This document shows, piece after piece, positions 18,366 through 26,058 of a stretch of 64,000 nt of DNA. Position 1 is the first letter of the stretch. Each line of letters opens with the position of its first letter. The translations under genes were made by a program, and so were the position numbers. Under the pieces are notes generated by a model. It searched no databases. It had not been told where the DNA came from and saw nothing but the letters and a program-made list of their open reading frames with translations. Source of the stretch: Desulfitobacterium dichloroeliminans LMG P-21439 (GTDB taxonomy: Bacteria; Bacillota; Desulfitobacteriia; Desulfitobacteriales; Desulfitobacteriaceae); the NCBI RefSeq assembly GCF_000243135.2, contig NC_019903.1:2084001-2148000 (forward strand). The letters are read 5' to 3'.

Positions 18366-19907
18366 ATGACGAAACGAACATTTGTCTACGGTGCTGTCAT
18401 TCTATTGACCGCAAATTTTTTAAATCGTGTCTTAGGATTTATCTATCAATACCTAATCATGACCCACATCGGTGGAGAGGCTTTTGGCCTATTTAACATG
18501 GTCTTTCCCATGTATATGCTAGCTCTTGTCTTTACTACTGCAGGTATACCGTTAGCTGTTTCTAAAATGATCTCTGAAGCTGTGTCCCTGAATAATACGG
18601 CACGGGCTCAATCTATCTTCCGTACAGCCCTTGTTTTCTTGACCAGTTCGGGTGCCGTGATTTCACTCGTTCTCTTCTTTATTTCCCCTTATCTAGCAGA
18701 ACGTTTATTTCCCGATCCACGTGTGCTCAGACTTTTTTTAATTTGTACTCCGGCAATCTTTGTGGTCTCAATTTCATCTGCCTTTAGAGGCTATTTCCAA
18801 GGCATGCAAAACATGCTTCCCACAGCAATCAGTCAAATCTGCGAGCAGTTGGTAAGAGTATCGGTTGGGTTTATGACTGCCTATACCTTATTGCCTCGCG
18901 GTATAGAATGGGCAGCCTCAGGTCTAGCTTTAGGTATGTTAGCCGGAGAAATCGTTGGCTCGTGCGTCATTATACTTCAATATAAGCTCCAAAAAAACAA
19001 AAAGCCTTCTCATGCTAATGAATCGGAGCACCCGCTTCAAACCATGAAAGAGCTTTTTCACTTAGCTTATCCGGTAACCATCGGGAGGCTCTTTTCGACT
19101 GGCTTATCCTCCTTAGATGCTATGCTGATACCTCAACGCTTACAAGTAGCAGGCTATACTGCCCGTGAAGCCACGACACTGTTTGGTCAACTTGGCGGAG
19201 CAGCCTTTACCTTACTCAATTTCCCCAGCGTATTTACCTTTGCCTTGGCTACCTCCCTCGTCCCCGCCATCTCGGAAGCAGCGGCCAGAAAGCAGATGCA
19301 AATCGTCAAGCTCCGCAGTGCTCAAGCAATTCGCCTAACGATTTTCATTGGGGTTCCCAGTCTGATTATCCTGTTTTTCTTTGCCGACCCCTTCAGTGCC
19401 TTCTTTAAAAGCAAAAATACCAGCAATGTTCTACGCCTGCTGGCCTTAGGGGGGATATTTTCCTACCTTCAACAAACCTCTACCGGAATTCTTCAAGGCC
19501 TGGGAAAAGTGCAACTCCCGGTGCTTAACTCCATCATTGGCGCTGGGGTTCGTATCCCCATCCTCTTTACCTTAACAGCCTCCCCTCTCTGGGGACTCAA
19601 AGGAACCGCCCTCGCTTATGTCTGCGGTTTTTTTGTCTCGTCAACCTTAAACCTAGCAGCGATTGTCCGTTATACGGGGATGCCTGTGGACCTTAGGGAA
19701 TTCATACTGCAACCCCTCATCGGCGGAATCGGTATGATGTTAACCTTCCGACTCCTCCATCCCTTCTTTACTTTCCATCCTCTAGCCTTTTTCCCGGAAA
19801 TCATTCTGGGCACAGGAATCTACTTCGTAATATTATTCCTAAACGGTGGAATCAATCGTGATGATTTACGCAGAATCCCATGGTTAGGTAAATTTATTCC
19901 TCGCTAA
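18366..19907 (+). CDS. SpoVB-like MOP-family flippase
   Basis: About 513 residues with 12-14 membrane helices. The N-terminus (NFLNRVLGFIYQYLIMTHIG, then LFNMVFPMYMLAL) has the pattern of polysaccharide-export and SpoVB proteins of the MATE/MOP superfamily. SpoVB relatives flip lipid-linked precursors of peptidoglycan and are needed for the spore cortex in Bacillus. The frame is open from 18297; I prefer the ATG at 18366 because the preceding codons are a G-rich stretch that can act as ribosome-binding site and the hydrophobic pattern of the family starts there. Single plus-strand gene among minus-strand neighbours. Confidence 0.85.
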   Translation: MTKRTFVYGAVILLTANFLNRVLGFIYQYLIMTHIGGEAFGLFNMVFPMYMLALVFTTAGIPLAVSKMISEAVSLNNTARAQSIFRTALVFLTSSGAVISLVLFFISPYLAERLFPDPRVLRLFLICTPAIFVVSISSAFRGYFQGMQNMLPTAISQICEQLVRVSVGFMTAYTLLPRGIEWAASGLALGMLAGEIVGSCVIILQYKLQKNKKPSHANESEHPLQTMKELFHLAYPVTIGRLFSTGLSSLDAMLIPQRLQVAGYTAREATTLFGQLGGAAFTLLNFPSVFTFALATSLVPAISEAAARKQMQIVKLRSAQAIRLTIFIGVPSLIILFFFADPFSAFFKSKNTSNVLRLLALGGIFSYLQQTSTGILQGLGKVQLPVLNSIIGAGVRIPILFTLTASPLWGLKGTALAYVCGFFVSSTLNLAAIVRYTGMPVDLREFILQPLIGGIGMMLTFRLLHPFFTFHPLAFFPEIILGTGIYFVILFLNGGINRDDLRRIPWLGKFIPR

Positions 19908-19928
19908 AGTTGACTGTTGCCTAAAAGA

Positions 19929-20189
19929 TTATTTTTCAAGCCACTGCTTGATTTCCTTTCCGTATTGCCAATAGGTCAGGAGCATCGTTATCCCCGCAAC
20001 AATAATCAATAATATTTTATAAATAAAGAAAACCTTTATTACGGTGAGCACGCTTAGCAATAAGGCAAAAATAGCGGGTAAGACTAAAATCTTAGTCCAC
20101 CTTTTATCTCTGTTTTTGAGTTTTTCTGGGGAGGAAAATACAAAAAGGAACAAGAAAAAATAAAACAAAAAGGTTCCAATAATCAACAC
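19929..20189 (-). CDS. Small membrane protein of unknown function
   Basis: About 86 residues with three hydrophobic helices (IIGTFLFYFFLFLFVF, ILVLPAIFALLLSVL, ILLIIVAGITMLL) separated by short basic loops, and a charged C-terminus. No family recognised. AGGGAGG lies 5 nt before a GTG at 20189 and 8 nt before a TTG at 20186; either is a better start than the TTG at 20207. It converges with the spoVB-like gene, with 21 bp between the stops. Confidence 0.6.
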   Translation of the reverse strand: MLIIGTFLFYFFLFLFVFSSPEKLKNRDKRWTKILVLPAIFALLLSVLTVIKVFFIYKILLIIVAGITMLLTYWQYGKEIKQWLEK

Positions 20190-20306
20190 AGCTTCCTCCC
20201 TTAACAATTAAGCTTAAATTCTCCAGAATTTCTTTACTATATTTCCTTTCATCATTGCAAAAGATAGAATTGTCTCGATTAAACAGATGAAAGGAGATGG
20301 ATATCT

Positions 20307-20531
20307 ATGAGTCGCACTAACCGCTCCGCTGGCATCTTGCCCAAGTCTGTTTTGGACGAGTTCAAAATGGAGGTTGCTTCCGAATTAGGTCTAACCGAAA
20401 AAATCGAATCACAAGGTTGGGCCAACATGACTTCTCGCGAATGTGGTCATGTAGGAGGTAGAATCGGTGGAAGCATGGTAAAAGCCATGATTCGCCGAGC
20501 TGAAGAGAGTCTTAAAAACGATAATCTTTAA
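20307..20531 (+). CDS. Alpha/beta-type small acid-soluble spore protein
   Basis: 74 residues with both signatures of alpha/beta SASP: FKMEVASELGL, which includes the germination-protease cleavage site, and MTSRECGHVGGRIGGSMVKAMI, the DNA-binding block. These proteins coat and protect spore DNA against UV and heat and are degraded at germination. AAAGGAG lies 12 nt before the ATG. By family knowledge it should be read by sigma-G in the forespore; I could not place a convincing sigma-G promoter. Confidence 0.95.
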   Translation: MSRTNRSAGILPKSVLDEFKMEVASELGLTEKIESQGWANMTSRECGHVGGRIGGSMVKAMIRRAEESLKNDNL

Positions 20532-20540
20532 ACGAGACTT

Positions 20541-20640
20541 CGTCCAGAGGGGCACTCTGAACGATAGTCGAGTCCCTACTGGACTTAACCGCCCTTTACC
20601 ACCACTGCCGATAGGGGGATTTAGGGCGGGTTAGTCCGGT
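20541..20640 (+). repeat. Two overlapping hairpins between the SASP gene and surE
   Basis: GTCCAG (20542-20547) can pair with CTGGAC (20579-20584). GGACTTAACCGCCCT (20581-20595) can pair with AGGGCGGGTTAGTCC (20623-20637) with one bulge on each side. The two share GGAC at 20581-20584, so they exclude each other. No ORF fits. Confidence 0.55.
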
Positions 20641-20649
20641 GTTAAATCA

Positions 20650-20680
20650 AGCAAAGGAGTACAGCAAGTCTGTACTCCTA
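20650..20680 (-). terminator. Terminator of the folE-ypmA-surE run
   Basis: Perfect GGAGTACAG and CTGTACTCC arms (20656-20664, 20670-20678) reach into the surE stop codon and are followed on the minus strand by a moderately T-rich tail. Confidence 0.75.
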
Positions 20681-21439
20681 TTCATTTGTGAAGTTAAAAG
20701 AAGCAAGACCCTCACGCATTTGTTTGAGTTTCTTATAATCGGTTAAGTCACTGTGCATTGGGGTTAATGAGATATAGCCTTCGTGGATAGCATAAAGGTC
20801 TGTTTCTTGATCCATTTCCGGTGATACAGTACCTGCCTGCCAATAATATTCCTTGCCATAGGGGGCTTTTCGATGTTCAAAGACATTTTCATAGACAGCT
20901 TTACCAAGCTTAGTGATGCGAACCCCTTTCCATTCGTTTTCGGACAGGGGTGGAATATTAACATTGAGTAAGTCTGAGCTGAATACGTTGGGTTCTTGCA
21001 GGATTTTCGCCACAAAATCAGCAGCCGGTTTATAATCTGAAGCAGAAAAGGCAGCTAAAGAAACTGCTATGGCAGGTACTCCCAGCAGCACTCCTTCCAT
21101 GGCAGCAGAAACTGTCCCGGAATAGAATACATCCGTACCTAAATTCGGGCCATTATTAATCCCTGAAATCACCAAATCCGGCCGCGGAATAATATCTCCT
21201 TGGATGGCCAATTTTACACAGTCCGCAGGCTTACCACTGACAGCATATCCAGTTCCATGTTCAAGTGGGTGCTTGGTAATAAATAAGGGTTCAAATAAGG
21301 TGATAGAATGTCCTGTGGCCGATCGTTGACTATCCGGCGCTACGATAGATAATTGATATCCTTCGTTCGCGAGGACTGAATATAAGGTTTGCAGCCCTTG
21401 GGCAAAATAGCCATCATCATTCGTCAATAAAATATGCAT
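20678..21439 (-). CDS. surE: 5'-nucleotidase SurE
   Basis: 253 residues. LLTNDDGYFAQGL has the metal-binding Asp-Asp pair; VAPDSQRSATGHSIT, SGINNGPNLGTDVFYSGTV and SAAMEG are the remaining SurE signatures. SurE dephosphorylates nucleoside 5'- and 3'-monophosphates in the cytosol. ATG with GGAGTG 6 nt upstream. It is the last gene after folE and the YpmA-like gene. Confidence 0.93.
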   Translation of the reverse strand: MHILLTNDDGYFAQGLQTLYSVLANEGYQLSIVAPDSQRSATGHSITLFEPLFITKHPLEHGTGYAVSGKPADCVKLAIQGDIIPRPDLVISGINNGPNLGTDVFYSGTVSAAMEGVLLGVPAIAVSLAAFSASDYKPAADFVAKILQEPNVFSSDLLNVNIPPLSENEWKGVRITKLGKAVYENVFEHRKAPYGKEYYWQAGTVSPEMDQETDLYAIHEGYISLTPMHSDLTDYKKLKQMREGLASFNFTNE

Positions 21440-21453
21440 TGCTACACTCCAAA

Positions 21454-21627
21454 TTACTCTACTTCATATACCGAAATAGTCATAGTATCTTCTTTCTTGC
21501 TGAGCCCAAACATTAATTGATGTTCTTTAAGATTCTTGTTCAGAAAATCTACGACTTTGTAGAGTTCTGCATTCATTTTAAGTTTTTGGGTTCCTATGAG
21601 CTCTATCTTTCCCGATTTTCTATCCAT
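21454..21627 (-). CDS. YpmA/DUF4264-like small protein (57 aa)
   Basis: 57 residues from ATG 21627 to a TAA at 21454, with AAAGGAAG 7 nt upstream. The sequence has ELYKVVDFLNKNLKEH followed by LMFGLSKKED and a short beta end TMTISVYE, which matches the layout of Bacillus YpmA (DUF4264). No function is known. It sits 14 nt before surE and 62 nt after folE on the same strand, so it is probably co-transcribed with them. Confidence 0.78.
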   Translation of the reverse strand: MDRKSGKIELIGTQKLKMNAELYKVVDFLNKNLKEHQLMFGLSKKEDTMTISVYEVE

Positions 21628-21689
21628 AATTCTCTTCCTTTAGCCTTAAGCCTTCTCGTTGCCAGAAACAGCTGAGTTAATTACTAGCA

Positions 21690-22262
21690 TTATTGCTTTA
21701 TGAGCGCAAACCCTTCGGCACGAGTCACTTCATTGGTTTTAAAAATCCCCCGTACTGCAGAAGTCAAGGTCCGTGAACCCGGTTTTTTAACTCCGCGCAT
21801 GGTCATACACATATGTTCTGCTTCAATGACGACAAGTACCCCTCTGGCATTGAGCATACTCATCACGGAGTCCGCAACCTGCCCAGTTAAACGCTCTTGT
21901 AGCTGCGGTCGTTTAGCATACCCTTCAACTACCCTAGCAATCTTTGACAAACCTGTAATCTTTCCTTTGCGAGGTATGTAGGCCACATGGGCTTTACCAT
22001 AGAAGGGAACAAGATGATGTTCACACATAGAATACACCGGAATATCCTTGACAATGATCATTTCTTCATGATCTTCGGAGAACTGCACCTTTAAATGTTG
22101 GCTGGGATCCTCATGAATTCCGGAAAAGACCTCTTGATACATTCGGGCAACTCGTTTGGGCGTGTCTAATAATCCTTCCCGTTGGGGATCTTCGCCAATC
22201 GCATCCAGAATCATCTTTACCGCTTCTTCAATCTTTTCTAAATCAATACTCAAGTTCTCCAC
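21690..22262 (-). CDS. folE: GTP cyclohydrolase I
   Basis: 190 residues. [20 protein letters not shown] contains the zinc cysteine and the histidine pair, and [11 protein letters not shown] supplies the second zinc cysteine. [23 protein letters not shown] is the other family signature. It converts GTP to 7,8-dihydroneopterin triphosphate, the first step to folate or, via QueD, to queuosine. GTG start with GGGAGG 5 nt upstream. First of a three-gene run with the YpmA-like gene and surE. Confidence 0.95.
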   Translation of the reverse strand: MENLSIDLEKIEEAVKMILDAIGEDPQREGLLDTPKRVARMYQEVFSGIHEDPSQHLKVQFSEDHEEMIIVKDIPVYSMCEHHLVPFYGKAHVAYIPRKGKITGLSKIARVVEGYAKRPQLQERLTGQVADSVMSMLNARGVLVVIEAEHMCMTMRGVKKPGSRTLTSAVRGIFKTNEVTRAEGFALIKQ

Positions 22263-22404
22263 TACTCCTCCCGTAGGGATAAATTATCGGAATTATCACT
22301 CTAAGAAAAATAAGATACTTGCCCTATATTTTAGCAGACTGCTATTCATTCTCCTAGCAAATCATAACAAATCTACAAAAAAAGGCAACTAGAAATCAGA
22401 AAAA

Positions 22405-22427
22405 GAAAAAAGGCTTAAAGCCTTCTT
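22405..22427 (-). terminator. Terminator after the TPR gene
   Basis: AAGGCTT and AAGCCTT arms followed by TTTTTTC on the minus strand, just after the stop at 22433. Confidence 0.82.
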
Positions 22428-22432
22428 ATTTT

Positions 22433-23584
22433 TTACGCTAATTTTAATGACTTGTTATAGCAATCGACGGCTAATTCATAATCTAAAAGGTGATCATAGA
22501 TGTTACCGAGCAACGCCCACCCTTCGGAATGCTCCGGGTCAATTTTCAATAAACGATTGAGAATCTCAATCCCGCCCTCCCAATTCCCTTTCTGCGCATA
22601 ACAGACGGCTAGGTTATATAAAATTACCGCATTCGCTTGGGCCAAGTGAAGTGCCTCTTGATAATATTCCGTAGCTTTTCTTGTTCTTCCCAACTGAACA
22701 AGGGTATAAGCCATGTTATTGAGTAAAACGGGGTCATTCTGACATAAACTATGAGCCCGTTCTTGTAGTAGCAGCGCTTCAAGTGATTGACCTAGGTTTT
22801 GGTAAACAGCCGCAAGGTTACATAAAGAATCATAATGAGCGGGATCGTGTTTTAAAACCTGGCGATATAAGCGTATTCCCTTTTTATGTTCATTGACTTG
22901 GATATAGCAATAAGCTAAACGCGCTTTAAGATCCGGATAATAATCGTAACGAAGGGCTTTTTCAAAACTGAAAATCGCTTGGGACATCTGCCCTAATTGA
23001 AGATGTGTCTCTCCTTTCATTTCCCAATAAAGAGAGTTGTGCGGCTTCAGTTCGCAACACCCTTGGAAACAACATAAAGCTTCGTGATTTTCGCCATGTA
23101 AGGAATAGATTGTTCCTAGACGATAAATAGTTTCTGCCTTTTTTGGATTGGTCCGAATGGCCTTACTCAGAGCATCAGCAGCTCCCTGCCAATCCCCCTT
23201 TTCCAATAGGCAATCTGCTTGTAACTCGAGACATTCTGAACGTTCTGGTGATGCAGCCAATATTTTATTCAAGCATACTAAGGCTTCTTGAATCAAGCCC
23301 TGGCCCATATAGCAGCGAGCCATTAAATATTGAATTTCTCCCTCATTGCTGGGATACCTACCCCAGATTCGTTCTAAATAATCCCGGGCTTCTTGATAAG
23401 CCTGCGGGTCAATAACTTGCTTAACGACATCAAATTGGGGCTTGTCCGCATCTTGCTGCAACAGCACCAAACACTGTTCCATGGATCTACTGTCTTTGCC
23501 GCTAAATAGCCAAGAGGAATTCTTCAGACGGGTAAGCCATGAATATTCTCTTAGCGCATTTTTTTCTGTTGCTAGAGGAAACAT
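22433..23584 (-). CDS. Tetratricopeptide-repeat protein
   Basis: 383 residues, almost wholly made of about nine TPR units after a 50-residue head. Clear units include CYMGQGLIQEALVCLNKIL, LGTIYSLHGENHEALCCFQ and LGNIYDHLLDYELAVDCYN. There is no signal peptide or membrane helix, so it is a cytosolic scaffold. The partner is unknown. No ribosome-binding site stands out better than a GAGCG-type site before ATG 23584. Confidence 0.85.
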   Translation of the reverse strand: MFPLATEKNALREYSWLTRLKNSSWLFSGKDSRSMEQCLVLLQQDADKPQFDVVKQVIDPQAYQEARDYLERIWGRYPSNEGEIQYLMARCYMGQGLIQEALVCLNKILAASPERSECLELQADCLLEKGDWQGAADALSKAIRTNPKKAETIYRLGTIYSLHGENHEALCCFQGCCELKPHNSLYWEMKGETHLQLGQMSQAIFSFEKALRYDYYPDLKARLAYCYIQVNEHKKGIRLYRQVLKHDPAHYDSLCNLAAVYQNLGQSLEALLLQERAHSLCQNDPVLLNNMAYTLVQLGRTRKATEYYQEALHLAQANAVILYNLAVCYAQKGNWEGGIEILNRLLKIDPEHSEGWALLGNIYDHLLDYELAVDCYNKSLKLA

Positions 23585-23737
23585 AAGGCGTCGCTCCTTT
23601 ACCTCGTTTTGTGTATATTTCGAGCGACTGGAATAATTTTCCTTCTTTCAACTCCCTAAAACATCCGTCAAATCATGCCTTGAATCCAAAGGATCCCACG
23701 TAATCTTAGTTTTTGGCCTTAAGAATCGTGATGATAA

Positions 23738-23765
23738 AGCAAAAAGCGCGTTAGTCTAACGCACT
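23738..23765 (-). terminator. Terminator overlapping the fur stop codon
   Basis: GTGCGTTA and TAACGCGC arms, followed on the minus strand by TTTTTGC. The stem includes the stop codon at 23751. Confidence 0.82.
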
Positions 23766-24230
23766 CTTACATTTCTCGCAATAACCATAGAACTTGAGAT
23801 CATGGTCTATGACATGGTAACCATTGCGTTTCTCGATTTGAGCTTCTAAGGATTCTAACAAATCCTCATCGAACTCTGAAACCTCACCGCATTGAACACA
23901 AATTAGGTGGTGGTGATGATGTTCATCTTGACGATTAAATTCATAGCGACTTCGACCATCGCCAAAATCATTTTTCTGGAGGATGCCCAGCTCCGCTAGA
24001 AGGTCTAAAGTCCGATAGACAGTGGCTAGCCCAATATCAGGATAGTTATGCTTAACCATCATAAACGTATCTTCCGCACTCAGATGTTGATCCTCATGTT
24101 CTAAAAAGGCTTTCAAAATGGTTTGTCTTTGTGGGGTTAATTTATAGGAATGATGACGTAAAAGATCACATATTTTCTGATACTCATCTTTACGTTCTTC
24201 TAGTTTAAACACCCGCGTCTCCCCCATCAT
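23751..24230 (-). CDS. Fur-family metalloregulator
   Basis: About 159 residues. The winged helix contains SYKLTPQRQTILKAF and GLATVYRTLDLLAELGI. The regulatory part has DEHHHHHLICVQCG and a C-terminal GYCEKCK, the two CxxC sites of a structural zinc. It could sense iron, zinc, manganese or peroxide; subtype is not clear. The start at 24230 is chosen by family length; the frame also runs back to 24299 inside the methyltransferase gene. It directly follows rlmI with overlap or a short gap and ends in a terminator. Confidence 0.87.
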   Translation of the reverse strand: MMGETRVFKLEERKDEYQKICDLLRHHSYKLTPQRQTILKAFLEHEDQHLSAEDTFMMVKHNYPDIGLATVYRTLDLLAELGILQKNDFGDGRSRYEFNRQDEHHHHHLICVQCGEVSEFDEDLLESLEAQIEKRNGYHVIDHDLKFYGYCEKCKSALD

Positions 24231-24276
24231 CACTTCATTGCAAATTTTCGAGTCCTGCGCACTTGTACTACCCAAT

Positions 24277-25557
24277 TTAGCCACGGTCCAAAACTTCAAA
24301 AGCGGCGAACTTAAGATAATCTGTTTCAGGACTTCCTAAAAGCACAGGATGATCCACCCCAGCACGGCGAATCTCAATCAGCCTTAAAATCTTTTTGGCA
24401 TCCACTGCCGCACTTTGCACCATCTCCAAAAATTTATCCATACTAAGATGGTGGGAGCAGGATGCGGTAATTAAGATTCCGCCGGGACGAACAAGCTTTA
24501 AGCCTTGCAAATTAATTTCTTTATAACCGCGGAGAGCTCCTTCTAAGGCCTTGCGGTTCTTAGTAAAGGCTGGAGGATCCAAGATGACCACGTCCCAGGA
24601 GTTTCCCTCCTTTACTTGTTCGCGTAGATAGTCAAACACATTGGCAAGAACAAAATCCGCTCGATGCAAAAAACCATTTTGCAAAGCATTGTGTTTGGCC
24701 ATTTCAATAGCCTTAGCCGAGATATCCACGCTGGTTACCTTTTTAGCCCCATATAAGCAAGCATGAAGCATGAAAGAGCCGGTATGTGAAAAGCAATCCA
24801 AAACCTCTGCTCCATCCCAGAATGGATTTTTAATTTCTTTCCCCCGCTGATCAAAGGGAATACTTTCCCTAAGAGTTACCCCGTTCCTCAACCCCCAGCC
24901 CTTCATCAGTGACCTAAGGGAGGCTCGATTCTCTCTCTGATCAAAAAAATATCCCGTTTTTTGACCTTCAGCAACATCTACAGTAATCTTTAACGAGTTT
25001 TCCACGACCGTGACTTGAGTATCAAAGGGTTCACCAATGAAACCCGCTCTTTGCTCAAGCCCTTCTAATTCGCGTACATGCACATCACTACGTTCATAGA
25101 TCCCACGAGGGGTAAAGACCTGTCTAAGGGCAGAATACAGCCATTCTCTCCTTTTGTCCATCCCTTTCGCAAGGATTTGCACGACCAGGATATCCTCATA
25201 TTTATCCACAATCACTCCCGGGAGAAAATCCGCCTCACTATGGATGACTCGACAGGAGCTGGCTTCGGGTAAGAGCCTTTCTCGTCTTGACCAGGCTTGC
25301 CTAACCCGCTGGAGAAACCATTCTTGATCAATCTTCTCTTCCTGATTATAAGAAACGATCCGAACCGCAATTTGAGAGTCGGCATTATAAAAGCCTTGGG
25401 CGAGAAAAAATCCCGCATGATTGACGACTTGTACGAGATCCTGTTCAGCGCTCGCCTCCCCTTCAATCCTTTGAATCTCGGATTTATAAATCCAAGGATG
25501 TCCTTGTTCCAATCTTTTTCGGCGATTGGCTACTAAAAAAACTTTTACATCTGTCAA
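24277..25557 (-). CDS. PUA-domain 23S rRNA m5C methyltransferase (RlmI type)
   Basis: 426 residues. N-terminal PUA domain (HPWIYKSEIQRIEG), central EGQKTGYFFDQRENR typical of RlmI, SAM-binding LDCFSHTGSF and catalytic-region VILDPPAFTKNR. The family methylates a cytosine in 23S rRNA. Compared with the usual spacing, about 25 extra residues (roughly 215-240, around FDQRGKEIKNPFW) separate the DQREN motif from the SAM motif. TTG start at 25557 with AAAGG upstream. Its end overlaps the open frame leading to the Fur gene, suggesting one transcript. Confidence 0.88.
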   Translation of the reverse strand: MTDVKVFLVANRRKRLEQGHPWIYKSEIQRIEGEASAEQDLVQVVNHAGFFLAQGFYNADSQIAVRIVSYNQEEKIDQEWFLQRVRQAWSRRERLLPEASSCRVIHSEADFLPGVIVDKYEDILVVQILAKGMDKRREWLYSALRQVFTPRGIYERSDVHVRELEGLEQRAGFIGEPFDTQVTVVENSLKITVDVAEGQKTGYFFDQRENRASLRSLMKGWGLRNGVTLRESIPFDQRGKEIKNPFWDGAEVLDCFSHTGSFMLHACLYGAKKVTSVDISAKAIEMAKHNALQNGFLHRADFVLANVFDYLREQVKEGNSWDVVILDPPAFTKNRKALEGALRGYKEINLQGLKLVRPGGILITASCSHHLSMDKFLEMVQSAAVDAKKILRLIEIRRAGVDHPVLLGSPETDYLKFAAFEVLDRG

Positions 25558-25704
25558 TGGAGTGCCCGACCTTTCTTTAGGTATTCCAATGGAAAAACCT
25601 TAACCATTTTCGTTTTTTAGATATAGCTCAACTATGATTCTCTAACGCAGCTAAGATTGAGAACCATCTTCAAGTCTTAATATTCTCTTTAAAATATACC
25701 GCGA

Positions 25705-25738
25705 AAATTAAAGAAAGGAAAGCTTTTATACTTTCCTC
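25705..25738 (-). terminator. Terminator after the YkuS-like gene
   Basis: GGAAAG and CTTTCC arms, then TTTCTTTAATTTT on the minus strand. The rest of the 25558-25754 gap shows nothing else. Confidence 0.75.
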
Positions 25739-25754
25739 AAAGTAATTTTACGTT

Positions 25755-25997
25755 TTAAGATAAACGGTCTCGCAAAATCTCCACGATTTCTTCGGCACTT
25801 CGCCCCGCCGCATGAACCACCGGCACCCGAAATTTCGCTTCCTCAGCCAAAATATCAGTTCCATCTCCTTTGACTACAATAGCACTTACATTTCTTAATA
25901 CATCGTCTTCTAAGGGCATGGTATGGAATCCGGCCGTATGTAATTCCTGTAATACATTGGTGAGGCCATCTTCGACAGCAATCTTTTTGTACATCAT
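25755..25997 (-). CDS. YkuS/UPF0180-like small protein
   Basis: 80 residues. The pattern KIAVEDGLTNVLQELHTAGF and VSAIVVKGDGTDILAEE followed by a conserved PVVHAAGRSAEEIV fits the YkuS (UPF0180) family, whose function is unknown. Tandem ATG codons at 25997 and 25994 are preceded by GAGGAGG. The longer frame back to 26174 overlaps the M28 gene and is not needed. It follows the M28 peptidase gene by about 60 nt on the same strand. Confidence 0.8.
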   Translation of the reverse strand: MMYKKIAVEDGLTNVLQELHTAGFHTMPLEDDVLRNVSAIVVKGDGTDILAEEAKFRVPVVHAAGRSAEEIVEILRDRLS

Positions 25998-26058
25998 ATC
26001 AACCTCCTCACCATTATTCTTCCATAACTTTGACAATCTATGCCGAGGAAATTGGCAA

